Positions 33,278 to 41,692 of a stretch of DNA of 43,292 nt are shown piece by piece (position 1 is the stretch's first letter; each line of letters begins with the position of its first letter). The notes below the pieces were generated by a model. That model did not search any database. It saw only the letters and a program-made list of their open reading frames with translations, and had not been told where the DNA came from. This stretch comes from Verrucomicrobiota bacterium. Its GTDB lineage: Bacteria > Verrucomicrobiota > Verrucomicrobiia > Opitutales > UBA953. Where the stretch lies: assembly GCA_016871415.1 (NCBI GenBank), contig VHDL01000017.1:1-43292 (forward strand), in the 5' to 3' direction. A program made the translations under genes and the position numbers.

Positions 33278-34783
33278 CTAAGCGAGAAAAGGCTTGGCAT
33301 TCTTGGCCGACTTGGGGTCGGTGGTGACGAGCAAGGCGCCGTCTTGGGTTGCGATGGTCCCGTTACGGCAGAGCCAGCCTTGGATCGCGCCCGCGGGCTC
33401 GTTCTTGCGCGGCGCGGCGGAGCCGGCAATGACGCCATGTTCTGCGAACATGCCTTCGTGATGCGGGTCCAGGTTCGTAGGCAGGCCGGGCGGCGAGAGG
33501 GTGTCGCTCCAGGCCTTGAGCGCCGTACGAAGGCGGGCCACGATCTCCGGGCGGGCCTTGGCCTGATTCTTCGCAAGGCTCTCGCCGTCGGGTGTCGTCA
33601 CGTCGAACAGCATCTCCTCGCGGTCGCCGAGGCGGACGAGTTTCCAGGGATGCTCCAGCACCGCGGCCTGCGAGCCCCAGCGCCAGAAAAGGCGTTCATG
33701 CGGGGCGCCGGGCTTTTGGTTGGTCACGAAGGGCGTCAGGTCCGTGCCGTCGAGTTCCGGAGCTTGCGGCAGGCCCGCGGCGGCCACCGCGGTGGCGGCG
33801 ACATCGAGGCTGCTGACGGGCTGATCGTACGCCTTGCCGGCGGGCAAGCGCGCGGGCCAGGTGGCCACGAAGGGCGTACGGATGCCGCCTTCGGCGAGCA
33901 TGCCTTTCTGGCCGATGAGCGGCGTGTTGAGCGATCCATCCCACGCCTTGCCGAGGGGCGCCCCGTTGTCGCCGATGAAGACGATGAGCGTGTTCTGATC
34001 CTGACCGGTCGCCTTGAGCTTCGCGCGCAGCCGGCCGATGCCGTCGTCCATCGCCGCGATCATCGCCAAGGCCTGACGACGTTCCTTGGGCAGGTGGGCG
34101 GGCGTCTGGGAGAACCACGGTTCCGGGGACTCGAGCGGGACGTGCGGGGCGAAATAGGCGAGATAGAGGAAGAACGGTTGCGCAGGCTGGGCGGCGCGGC
34201 GGTCCAGGAAGGACAGCGCGGCTTCGGTCTGCACGACCACGCGGAAACGGTTGTCGGCGACGACGTGCGGGGCGTCGGCGAAGGGTTTTCCCGCCAGATC
34301 ATGCGAGGCGTAGAACTGCCGGAGCTCGCCGCGGAAGTATTCGTCGAAGCCCTGCGCGTGCGGCATGTGTTCCTTCGAGAGGCGCAGGGTTTTGTCGCTT
34401 TTCTTGCCGCCGATCATGTCGAGGTGCCATTTGCCGGCCTGGCCGGTGACGTAGCCCGCGGACTTCAGGCGTTCGGCGAGGGTCAGTTCGGTGAGCGGCA
34501 GCGGACCTTTATTGTTATCCTCCACGCCGAAGCGCTGCTGGTAGCGGCCCGTGAGCACGCCCGCGCGCGAGGGGACGCATTGAGGCGCGGTGACGTAGCC
34601 ACGGGTGAAGCGGACGCCGTCACGGGCCATCGCGTCGAGGTGTGGCGTTCGGATGTCCTGGTCCGAGCCTTGGACGCCGAGGTCCGCCCAGCCGTGGTCG
34701 TCCGAGTAGATCAGGATGATGTTCGGCTTGTCGGCCGCTAAGGCCGCGAGCGGAGCGAGCAGGAGGGTGAGCAGGGTTCTCAC
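33278..34783 (-). CDS. Sulfatase, truncated by amber codon before its C-terminal module
   Basis: 501 aa as read, or 599 if the TAG were passed. The GTG at 34783 overlaps the upstream TGA (GTGA) and begins a signal peptide (RTLLTLLLAPLAALAA); no ATG lies near. Motifs are IYSDDHGWADLG (D28, D29), C69-V-P-S-R, RYQQRFGVEDNNKGPLP, AGKWHLDMIG and FIGDNGAPLGKA. It is a close paralogue of the sulfatase at 24946-26715, which has Arg at the position of the TAG. The catalytic domain is complete, so activity may survive, but the C-terminal module (32984-33277) is lost unless readthrough occurs. This is the only TAG ending any gene frame in the window. Confidence 0.9.
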   Translation of the reverse strand: MRTLLTLLLAPLAALAADKPNIILIYSDDHGWADLGVQGSDQDIRTPHLDAMARDGVRFTRGYVTAPQCVPSRAGVLTGRYQQRFGVEDNNKGPLPLTELTLAERLKSAGYVTGQAGKWHLDMIGGKKSDKTLRLSKEHMPHAQGFDEYFRGELRQFYASHDLAGKPFADAPHVVADNRFRVVVQTEAALSFLDRRAAQPAQPFFLYLAYFAPHVPLESPEPWFSQTPAHLPKERRQALAMIAAMDDGIGRLRAKLKATGQDQNTLIVFIGDNGAPLGKAWDGSLNTPLIGQKGMLAEGGIRTPFVATWPARLPAGKAYDQPVSSLDVAATAVAAAGLPQAPELDGTDLTPFVTNQKPGAPHERLFWRWGSQAAVLEHPWKLVRLGDREEMLFDVTTPDGESLAKNQAKARPEIVARLRTALKAWSDTLSPPGLPTNLDPHHEGMFAEHGVIAGSAAPRKNEPAGAIQGWLCRNGTIATQDGALLVTTDPKSAKNAKPFLA

Positions 34784-35367
34784 TGCGGCACGCCTTTGAT
34801 GACGAAGTTGCGGACCTCGGAGGACTTGGCGCCGGCGATCCAGCTGCGGACCTTGGGCGTGGCGAGGAAGGGATGGCTCGCGCTGAGCTCCTTGCCGTCG
34901 ATGCGGACGGCCATGCGGTCGCCGGTCCATTCGACGCGGACGTGGCGCCACTGGCCCTTGACCGTTTCGAGGGGCATGCGGGCGAGGATGTGCGAGGGCT
35001 TGACGGAGTCTTCGGCGATATGGACCTCCTTGGGCGTGATCACGACACGGCCGACATGCTTCTCGGCGTCACAGCCGACGTAGAAGGTCGTCGGGATGTC
35101 TTGGCGGAATTCCAGCTCGATGACGGCGGTCTTGAGGCCGACCCAGTGCTGGAGCACGGGGACGTGCTTGCGCGCGGGGATCTCGGTCATGCGCAGTACG
35201 CCGAAGTCGGGCTTCCACTCACCATGCGGAATCTTCCACGGCTCGCCGAAGGGCGAGCTCAGGTCGGGCGCGACGACGACCGGCGGCTCCTCCTGGACGA
35301 GCAACGGCCCGGTTGAGCAGGCGGAGCAGAGCAGGGCGGCGGTGAAGGCGGTGAGGAGGCGGCGCAT
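34780..35367 (-). CDS. Concanavalin-like (DUF1080-type) lipoprotein
   Basis: 195-aa predicted lipoprotein. The signal peptide ends LLCSAC, with the acylated Cys at residue 17; Cys at -3 makes the lipobox slightly unusual. The mature part is a compact beta-sandwich, with a strand pattern (WVGLKTAVIELEFRQD, GRVVITPKEVHIAED, WRHVRVEWTGDRMAVRIDGK, VRNFVIKGV) typical of DUF1080/LamG lectin-like folds. No catalytic residues stand out, so glycan binding is the likely role. It overlaps the downstream sulfatase (GTGA) and starts 10 bases after the upstream one, so the binder is made together with both. Confidence 0.8.
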   Translation of the reverse strand: MRRLLTAFTAALLCSACSTGPLLVQEEPPVVVAPDLSSPFGEPWKIPHGEWKPDFGVLRMTEIPARKHVPVLQHWVGLKTAVIELEFRQDIPTTFYVGCDAEKHVGRVVITPKEVHIAEDSVKPSHILARMPLETVKGQWRHVRVEWTGDRMAVRIDGKELSASHPFLATPKVRSWIAGAKSSEVRNFVIKGVPQ

Positions 35368-35377
35368 GGCTGGTAAG

Positions 35378-36871
35378 TCAGGGGAAACGTTCCGTGGTTC
35401 CGACGGCGTCGGGACGTACCGCCCCGTCTTTGCCGATGACCGGGCGGGGATTCGGGAAGCGCCCGAGCGGGCGGACGCCCGGGCCCGTCTCGGTGCGCCC
35501 CAGGTCGGCGTCCACGGCGGCGGCCCTCGTCAGCAGTCTTTGCACGACGTCGGGATTCGCCCCGGCGAGGTCGGTGGCCTCGCCGATGTCGGCTTCGAGG
35601 TCATAGAGGCGCAGCGGAGCGTCCTTTTTCGGCTGCTTGGACTGGAAGGGAGCGTTGGAACCTTCCAACATCAGCTTCCAGCGACCGACACGCAGGGCCT
35701 CAAGCGTAAGGCCGCGGAAATAGAGGAACTCGTCGTGGCCCTTGGCGTCCTGCTTGCCGAGGAGGACCGGTGAGAGGTCGAGGCCGTCGATCTTGCGGTC
35801 AGGCAGTTTCGCGCCGGCGAATTGGGCGAAAGTCGGATGCACGTCGAACATGCCGGTGATGACGTCGCTCGACGTGCCGGCGGGGATCCGGCCCGGCCAC
35901 CACGCGATCGTCGGCGCGCGCACGCCGCCCTCCCAAGTGCTTCCCTTATGGCCCTTCAGCGGCGCATTGCTTCCGCGGGGCGTGCCTCCGTTGTCCGAGG
36001 TGAAGATGACGAGCGTCCGACGGTCGAGGCCGAGTTCCCTCAGCGTGTCCAGGATGCGGCCCACCGACCAGTCGGTCTCCTCGACCCAGTCGGAATAGTG
36101 TCCATGGGGGGACTTTCCGGCCCAGGCTTCGCCTGGGTACAGCGGGAAGTGCACCGAGCTGTGGGGCAGATACAGGAAGAAGGGACGGTCCTTGCTGCGT
36201 CGGATGAAGGCCTCGGCTTCGCGGGTGTAGTCCGCGACGAGGCGCTGCTGCTCGGCCTGCTTCACGCGCGCGACGGCCTTGCCGTCACGCAGCATGGGCA
36301 GCGGGGGCTGGTCGCTCCCGCGCAGGCCGGTCTCCGGCGGATTCATCTTTCCAGGATTGGCCTTCGCCTCGGTCTTCGGCGTCGGCTTGCCGAGGTCGCT
36401 CTTGGAGCCCTCGGCCGCCGTGCCCATGTCGTTCGAGTACGGGATGCCGAAGCTGAAGTCGAAGCCCTGCGCGCCGGGCAGGAAGGTGGCCTGGTCGCCG
36501 AGGTGCCACTTGCCCACGCAGGCGGTCGCGTAGCCCGCCGCCTTCAGCGTCTCCGCCACGGTGACCTCGTCGGGATGCAGGCCGACTTCGGCGGCGGGGA
36601 ACAGCACGTGCGGCGTCGGGAGCACGCGCTTCGGATAGCATCCGGTCATCAGCATCGCGCGCGAGGGCGAGCACACGGGGGCGGCGTAGTAGCAGGTCAG
36701 GCGCATGCCCTCCTTGGCCATGCGGTCGAGGTTCGGCGTCCGGTTGAGCTTGGAGCCGAACGGCCCGATATCGGCGTAGCCCAGGTCATCGACGTTGATG
36801 ACGACGAAGTTCGGCGGGGTCTCCTCGGCGGAGCAGAGGGCGGCCAGCAGGAGGAGAGCGAGTTTGCGCAT
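35378..36871 (-). CDS. Arylsulfatase (GALNS-like)
   Basis: 497-aa secreted sulfatase. The frame is open further upstream, but the ATG at 36871 begins the signal peptide (MRKLALLLLAALCSA) two bases after the upstream stop. Motifs are INVDDLGYADIGPFGS (D28, D29), YYAAPVC67-S-P-S-R followed by AMLMTGCYPKRV, VGKWHLGDQ and FTSDNGGTPRGSNAPLKGHKG. These blocks match N-acetylgalactosamine-6-sulfatase-like enzymes of PVC bacteria, so sulfated galactose or GalNAc is a possible target. A 40-residue charged insert follows YSNDMG. It lies between two concanavalin-like lipoproteins. Confidence 0.93.
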   Translation of the reverse strand: MRKLALLLLAALCSAEETPPNFVVINVDDLGYADIGPFGSKLNRTPNLDRMAKEGMRLTCYYAAPVCSPSRAMLMTGCYPKRVLPTPHVLFPAAEVGLHPDEVTVAETLKAAGYATACVGKWHLGDQATFLPGAQGFDFSFGIPYSNDMGTAAEGSKSDLGKPTPKTEAKANPGKMNPPETGLRGSDQPPLPMLRDGKAVARVKQAEQQRLVADYTREAEAFIRRSKDRPFFLYLPHSSVHFPLYPGEAWAGKSPHGHYSDWVEETDWSVGRILDTLRELGLDRRTLVIFTSDNGGTPRGSNAPLKGHKGSTWEGGVRAPTIAWWPGRIPAGTSSDVITGMFDVHPTFAQFAGAKLPDRKIDGLDLSPVLLGKQDAKGHDEFLYFRGLTLEALRVGRWKLMLEGSNAPFQSKQPKKDAPLRLYDLEADIGEATDLAGANPDVVQRLLTRAAAVDADLGRTETGPGVRPLGRFPNPRPVIGKDGAVRPDAVGTTERFP

Positions 36872-36873
36872 GT

Positions 36874-37548
36874 TCAGGGTGTCGGGATGACGACGACGTC
36901 GTCGATCTCGATGCCGGCGGCGCCGCCGTTCTGCATCCAGAGCAGTTTGCGCTTGGTCGCGTCGAAGTTCGGGCGCTTCAGCGTGCGTGTCCACTTGCCT
37001 TCGACGGACATTTCGACGGTGTCGCCTTTGAAGATGAGTTTCACCGTGCGCCATTCGTTCGCCGAGAGGTCGACCTTCTCGGCGGGGAAGTGTTCGTTGG
37101 TGCGGTAGACTTTGCTGACCGGGTCGGCCTCGCGGGTATTCTGGCGGAGCGGGTGCTTCGGGTCGGGGCTGTGCGCGTCGACTTCGAGGACGACGCTGTC
37201 GCGGTTGAGCCGCACGCGGAGCATGTGATCGACCGAGCCGTAGCCGTCGTCGCCGTCCACGAAGAGCCAGAGCATGCCGCCTTTCTCGAGATGACGGTAC
37301 CGGAATGACATCGTCAGGTCCTTGCCGTCCAGGGCGAGGTAGACCATCGGCGGGTATTTGCCGCCGCTGGAACCTCGGGTCCACAGCGCGCCGTTCCGGA
37401 CGGAGGTGTTCTTGTTCGGGAGGGGCGTCAGGAATTTCTTCGCGTCGAAGCCGGGACCGAAGTCCTCCCGGACGGAGAAGGTCTCTTGGGTCGCGCAGCC
37501 TATGAGCAGAAGGGCGGAGAGGAGGGCGGGGCAGAAGCGATGGGTCAT
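36874..37548 (-). CDS. Concanavalin-like (DUF1080/LamG-type) lipoprotein
   Basis: 224-aa lipoprotein. The ATG at 37548 is chosen because it overlaps the upstream stop (ATGA) and gives the lipobox LLIGC with Cys at residue 18. The mature part is a beta-sandwich: REDFGPGFDAKKFLTPLP, KDLTMSFRYRHLEKGGMLWL, HMLRVRLNRDSVVLEVDAHS, EWRTVKLIFKGDTVEMSVEGKW and AGIEIDDVVVIPTP. The final IDDV strand is common in carbohydrate-binding sandwiches. No active site is visible, so surface glycan capture is the likely job. It is coupled to an SGSH-like sulfatase upstream and followed after two bases by a GALNS-like one. Confidence 0.8.
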   Translation of the reverse strand: MTHRFCPALLSALLLIGCATQETFSVREDFGPGFDAKKFLTPLPNKNTSVRNGALWTRGSSGGKYPPMVYLALDGKDLTMSFRYRHLEKGGMLWLFVDGDDGYGSVDHMLRVRLNRDSVVLEVDAHSPDPKHPLRQNTREADPVSKVYRTNEHFPAEKVDLSANEWRTVKLIFKGDTVEMSVEGKWTRTLKRPNFDATKRKLLWMQNGGAAGIEIDDVVVIPTP

Positions 37549-39035
37549 TTGGCGAGGGTGCCTTGCGTGAGACCGTAGCTTTGCTCCCACCAAGCCAGTC
37601 GTTCCGCGTCGGTGGGCTCAGGTTTGCCTAGTCGCTTGGTCCAGGAACGGCGGTAGTCCTGGCGTTTGGCTTGCTGGATCTCGGCCAGACTGGGTTCGGT
37701 CGTGGGGTCGCCGCTTAGGCCTTGGTCTTGGGATGTCTCGCTCCAGGCCGTCAAAGCGGCGCTTTGCCGGCGGATGGTTTCGGCGTTCGCCGGGTCGGCG
37801 GAGACATCGTGGACCCCTGATGCGTCGGCCTTGAGGTCGTATAACTCAAACTCCGGACGCTGTGGCGCGAGCCAGCGGGCGGGAAAGGGTTCGAGTTTGC
37901 CGGTCGCTTGCAGGACGCGGAGCAGAGGCATCCCCGGATAACTATCTTCCTTGTAGCTGGACCAATTGAGACGCGAGACCGAGGTCAGGTGGTTGCGGAC
38001 GAGCAGGGTGTCGGCGCCGATGAGGGCCCGGATGCGGTCCATGGCGTCGCCGCATCGGTCGCGGGCGGCGAAGAGGTGCGGTCGGTCGGCGGGTACGCCT
38101 TGCAGTACCGGGCGACCCTCCATCCAGCCTGGAACCGGCTGACTGGCCGCCTTGAGCACGGAGGGGGCGAGGTCGATGAGGCTGACCAAGCCCGTCTCTA
38201 GGCTGCGAGGCGTCACGCCGGGTCCGCGGATCAGCAGAGGAACCTGCAAGCCTTCGACGCTCAGCCATTGTTTGCCCCAAGGCATCGGACGTCCGTGGTC
38301 GGCGAAGAACATCACCAAGGTATTCTGCAGGACCCCTTCGGCTTCCAGCTGCGCGAGGATGGCGCCGACGCGTTGGTCGACGACCTCGACGCTCCGTTCA
38401 TACGCATACCAGTCGCGGCGGGTCAGCGGGTGTTCGGGATAATTCGGCGGGAGCTTGATGGCCGCCAGGGCGGCCTCGTCGTATCGCGCGGGAATCGGGA
38501 AGGGCCGGTGCGGTTCCGTGATCTGGAACTGGGCGAAGAAGGGCTGGCCGGGCCGACGCTTCCGCCAGTCATCCCCGTCGAACAGGACCTTGGGGTCGTG
38601 GGCGAAGTTGTAATGGGTCTTGCCCTTGGTGATGGCGCGGCCGCCACGCTGGCTGCCGGGTGCGGCGCAGTTGGTGACAAACCAACCCGCCTCGCGGAGG
38701 AGGGTGGGCAGCGGTTTGTAGGGAGCCGGGAGCGGCTGCGGGTTCTCGGTGTCGTGCGGGTGCAGCCCGGTCGTCGTCTGGTAGCATCCGAGGATGAACG
38801 CCGAACGCGACGAGCTGCAGACCGGAGCGGTGGCGTAGGCTCGAGCGTAGCGTCGTCCCTCGGCCGCCAGGCGGTCGAGGTGGGGCGTCTTCACGCCGGG
38901 AGCCCCGTAGGCCGCGATGTCGGGCGACATGTCGTCGGCGATGATCCAGACGACGTTGGGCTGCGGAGACTCGGCCGCGAGCGCGCCGGGCGCACTCGCC
39001 CAGAGGAGGGCGGCGATGGCGAGCAGCCGGATCAT
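37545..39035 (-). CDS. SGSH-like sulfatase with CSSSR active site
   Basis: 496-aa secreted sulfatase with a signal peptide at about residues 1-21. Motifs are WIIADDMSPDIAAYG (D34, D35), ATAPVC73-S-S75-S-R followed by SAFILGCYQTTTGLHPHD, GKTHYNFAHDP and the distal site FFADHGRPMPWGK, all of the N-sulfoglucosamine sulfohydrolase-like group. Ser replaces the Pro of C-x-P-x-R, so formylglycine formation must tolerate this change or the enzyme is inactive. It overlaps the genes on both sides (ATGA at each end), linking it to an esterase upstream and a lectin-like lipoprotein downstream. It is distantly related to the sulfatase at 11971-13476. Confidence 0.92.
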   Translation of the reverse strand: MIRLLAIAALLWASAPGALAAESPQPNVVWIIADDMSPDIAAYGAPGVKTPHLDRLAAEGRRYARAYATAPVCSSSRSAFILGCYQTTTGLHPHDTENPQPLPAPYKPLPTLLREAGWFVTNCAAPGSQRGGRAITKGKTHYNFAHDPKVLFDGDDWRKRRPGQPFFAQFQITEPHRPFPIPARYDEAALAAIKLPPNYPEHPLTRRDWYAYERSVEVVDQRVGAILAQLEAEGVLQNTLVMFFADHGRPMPWGKQWLSVEGLQVPLLIRGPGVTPRSLETGLVSLIDLAPSVLKAASQPVPGWMEGRPVLQGVPADRPHLFAARDRCGDAMDRIRALIGADTLLVRNHLTSVSRLNWSSYKEDSYPGMPLLRVLQATGKLEPFPARWLAPQRPEFELYDLKADASGVHDVSADPANAETIRRQSAALTAWSETSQDQGLSGDPTTEPSLAEIQQAKRQDYRRSWTKRLGKPEPTDAERLAWWEQSYGLTQGTLAK

Positions 39036-40003
39036 TTCGCGGGCTTCAGCTTCGCGAGCAGGAAGTCCGTCGGCGTGGCGTGCTTCGGGTTGGCGAGCCC
39101 CCGATAATGCAACTCGGCGGAGACGCCTTTCGTCGCGCAGTGTTCGGCGAGTTTGGCGCCGAAGTTCGCGGTGTGCGTGGGGTCCTTCTGGTTTTGGCCG
39201 ATGGCGGGCGGGGCGCCGAAGGTCATGTACACCGCGGGGTCATCGGAGGATACCAGCGCATACGGTGAATACTCGGCGATCAGGGGCAAGATGGACTCTC
39301 GTCCGGCGAGGAACTCCTCGAACGTCTTGAAGCCGAAGGCGTGGCCGCCGTAGTTGCTGTTGGGCGTCCACGCCTTCATCTGCGCCGGATCGAGGGTGGT
39401 CTGCGGGCCGGTCACGGCCGCGCAGGTCAGGCGGGTGGATTCGCGGGCGACCGGGTCAGCCGACTTCGGGTCGGCGAGGTCGTCATGGAAGGCCAGCCAG
39501 AGGCTGGAGCAGGCTCCGGCCGAACCGCCGGCGGCGCCGACGCGGCTCTTGTCGAGGTTCCACTCGGCGGCCTTGCTGCGCACGAATTGCAGGGCGCGGG
39601 CGGCGTCGTGTAAGGGCGCCTTTACGGCCGGCGAGGTGTCGGTCGCGGGGTCGCGTTTGATGAGGCGGTAGTTGATGGAGACGACCGAGACGCCGGCTTT
39701 GAGCAGGGCGGCGACGTCGGCGAACTTCTCGGCGCGCTCCTTGCTGCCGCCGACCCAGCCGCCGCCGTGGATGATGAAGACGAGGGGCGTCGGCGTCGCG
39801 GATTCCGCCTTCCAGAAGTCGAGCACGTGTCGCTCATGGTCGCCATAACGGACGCCGGCATGGGTCGGCTTGGGCAGCGAGGCCGAATACGCGTCGGCCT
39901 TGGGGGCGGCCTTAGCCTTCTTGGCCGGGGCTTTCGTCTTGGGTGCTTCCTGAGCGCCGAGCATGGCGCCGGCGAGGAGGGTGAGGAGGGTGAGCAATCG
40001 CAT
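39032..40003 (-). CDS. Secreted alpha/beta-hydrolase esterase (HSL/BD-FAE-like)
   Basis: 323-aa secreted esterase. The ATG at 40003 starts the signal peptide (MRLLTLLTLLAGAMLGA); the frame is open upstream but lacks a better start. A Lys/Ala/Pro stretch (residues about 20-36) follows the signal, then the hydrolase: oxyanion motif HGGGW (79-83), nucleophile G-G-S161-A-G-A, an Asp near 254 (SSDDPAVYMTFG) and a later His. The pattern fits hormone-sensitive-lipase and BD-FAE feruloyl-esterase-type enzymes, so it may remove acyl or acetyl groups from the glycan. It starts 10 bases after the upstream sulfatase and overlaps the downstream one. Confidence 0.86.
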   Translation of the reverse strand: MRLLTLLTLLAGAMLGAQEAPKTKAPAKKAKAAPKADAYSASLPKPTHAGVRYGDHERHVLDFWKAESATPTPLVFIIHGGGWVGGSKERAEKFADVAALLKAGVSVVSINYRLIKRDPATDTSPAVKAPLHDAARALQFVRSKAAEWNLDKSRVGAAGGSAGACSSLWLAFHDDLADPKSADPVARESTRLTCAAVTGPQTTLDPAQMKAWTPNSNYGGHAFGFKTFEEFLAGRESILPLIAEYSPYALVSSDDPAVYMTFGAPPAIGQNQKDPTHTANFGAKLAEHCATKGVSAELHYRGLANPKHATPTDFLLAKLKPAK

Positions 40004-40013
40004 GAGGAAGGTC

Positions 40014-41657
40014 TCAGTTGCCGGCGCGGACGAACTCTTCCTTGGAGAGGCGTCCGTCCTTATCTTTATCGAAACGAACGAAGCGCGCCGGGGCGTCGGC
40101 CTGGTCGCCCATGTGCGGGATGAATTCGTCTTTCGCGAGGTAGCCGTCCTTGTCCTTGTCCCAGCCGTCGAAGATCTTCGGGCGGTCGAGGGTCTTCTTG
40201 GCCTTGGCGGGTGCTGACTTAGCCGTCCCCTTGGATTGTCCGTTGGCGATGAACTTGTCACGGGCGGGGCTTGGGGGCAGGGTCTTGGCCCAGGCGAGGG
40301 TTTTTGCGGTCAGAGTCCTGACGACTTCCGGATTCTGCGCGGCGACGTCATGGTGTTCGCCGGGATCCTTGGGGATGTCGAAGAGCTGGGCGTTCTTGCC
40401 AGCGTGGTCGACGAACAGCTTCCAGTCGCCGTCTCTGACGCAGAGGGGCGGGGGCTGGTAGCCGTCTTGGGGGCCTTGGACGCCGGAGATCCATTCCCAG
40501 TAAAGCGGGGCCCGGCGTGGCGTGGCGGCGCCTCCCAGCCACAGGGCCGAGCGGTCTTCGCCGTCGGAGGCGAGGTTGGCCGGAACTTTCACGCCGGCGA
40601 GGGCGGCGATCGTAGGCAGGAAATCGACGCCACCGACGACGGCCTTCTCTTCCACGCGGCCGGCGGGCACCTTGCCCGGCCAGCGGACGAGACCGAAGGT
40701 GCGGACGCCGCCTTCGTGCATGCTGCGCTTACGGGCGCGGAGGGGGCCGGCGCTGCCGACGCCGGCATTGGCGGCGTTGCCGATGCGATAGTCTTCCGGG
40801 CCGTTGTCGCTGGAGAAGAAGATCAGCGTGTCGTTGGTCAGCCCGAGCTCGTCGAGCGAGTCCAGCAGGCGGCCGATCTGCGTGTCGAGGTCGGTGAGCG
40901 AGGCGCAGAACACCTGCATCTGCGAGCGGAGGTCCTTGGCGTTGGCGTAATACTTTCGGGTCCATTCGCCGAAGGCGGGGTCATCGGCCTTGGGCTGCAG
41001 TTCGGCGTAGACGGCGAGCTGTTCCGGCGTCGGCTTCAGGGCGGCGTGCGGGACGAGGGTCCAGAGGTTGACGTAGAAGGGCCTGTCCTTGTTGGCCTTG
41101 GCGAAGCGAATCGTCTCGTCGACCATCAAGGCAGTGGAGCGGGCGCGGAAGTAGGGTTCCTTGCCTTCGTCACCGAGCGGCGTGCCGTTGGAGTTCTGGG
41201 TCTTCGATGCGTCGATGCCGTAGGCCTCGGGGGCCGGGGCGTCCTTGCCGTTGCCAAGATGCCACTTGCCGAAGTGCGCGGTGGCGTAGCCGGCCTGCTT
41301 CAGGAGGTCGGGCAGGGTGGTGACCTCCGGGTCGAGCCAGTCCGGCATCGAACGGGCGGCGTTCTGAGCATGCTCCGCGAAATGGCCGTGAATCTGATGA
41401 CGGGCCGGGTAATGGGAAGTCATGAAGGCCGTGCGGCTGGGGGAGCAGACCGTGGCCGCCACGTAGAACTGGCGCAGCCACGTGCCTTCCTTGGCCAGGC
41501 GGTCCAGATTCGGCGTCTTCACATAAGGATGTCCGGCGAACTTCGCGTCACCCCAGCCTTGGTCGTCGGTGAGGATGAAGATCACGTTCGGCTGCCGTGC
41601 GGCGGCGGACAACGTGATGAGCAGGAGGGCCAGCAATCCGGATAAGGGCGGCGTCAT
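40014..41657 (-). CDS. Sulfatase with C-terminal EF-hand pair
   Basis: 547-aa secreted sulfatase. The ATG at 41657 begins the signal peptide (about residues 1-20); a TTG further upstream would only add a hydrophilic extension. Motifs are ILTDDQGWGDAKFAGH (D31, D32), FYVAATVC71-S-P-S-R, then TAFMTSHYPARHQIHGHF, FGKWHLGNG and FSSDNGPEDY. After a Lys/Ala linker (SAPAKAKKTL) come two EF-hand loops, DKDKDGYLAKDE (500-511) and DKDKDGRLSKEE (530-541). The EF-hands may give calcium-dependent stability or docking, as in dockerin-like modules. A 35-base gap separates it from the frameshifted esterase upstream. Confidence 0.93.
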   Translation of the reverse strand: MTPPLSGLLALLLITLSAAARQPNVIFILTDDQGWGDAKFAGHPYVKTPNLDRLAKEGTWLRQFYVAATVCSPSRTAFMTSHYPARHQIHGHFAEHAQNAARSMPDWLDPEVTTLPDLLKQAGYATAHFGKWHLGNGKDAPAPEAYGIDASKTQNSNGTPLGDEGKEPYFRARSTALMVDETIRFAKANKDRPFYVNLWTLVPHAALKPTPEQLAVYAELQPKADDPAFGEWTRKYYANAKDLRSQMQVFCASLTDLDTQIGRLLDSLDELGLTNDTLIFFSSDNGPEDYRIGNAANAGVGSAGPLRARKRSMHEGGVRTFGLVRWPGKVPAGRVEEKAVVGGVDFLPTIAALAGVKVPANLASDGEDRSALWLGGAATPRRAPLYWEWISGVQGPQDGYQPPPLCVRDGDWKLFVDHAGKNAQLFDIPKDPGEHHDVAAQNPEVVRTLTAKTLAWAKTLPPSPARDKFIANGQSKGTAKSAPAKAKKTLDRPKIFDGWDKDKDGYLAKDEFIPHMGDQADAPARFVRFDKDKDGRLSKEEFVRAGN

Positions 41658-41692
41658 GGGGGGCCATTGTGTAGCCTCAGACTCCGGGCTTC

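Noticed and set aside
33278-33280. TAG as a pyrrolysine codon
   Set aside because: The paralogue has Arg here and no pylT or pylS gene or PYLIS-like element is seen in the window. A mutation or an error is simpler.
36872-37384. N-terminal extension of the sulfatase at 35378-36871
   Set aside because: It overlaps the lipoprotein gene at 36874-37548 in another frame, and the ATG at 36871 starts a clean signal peptide.
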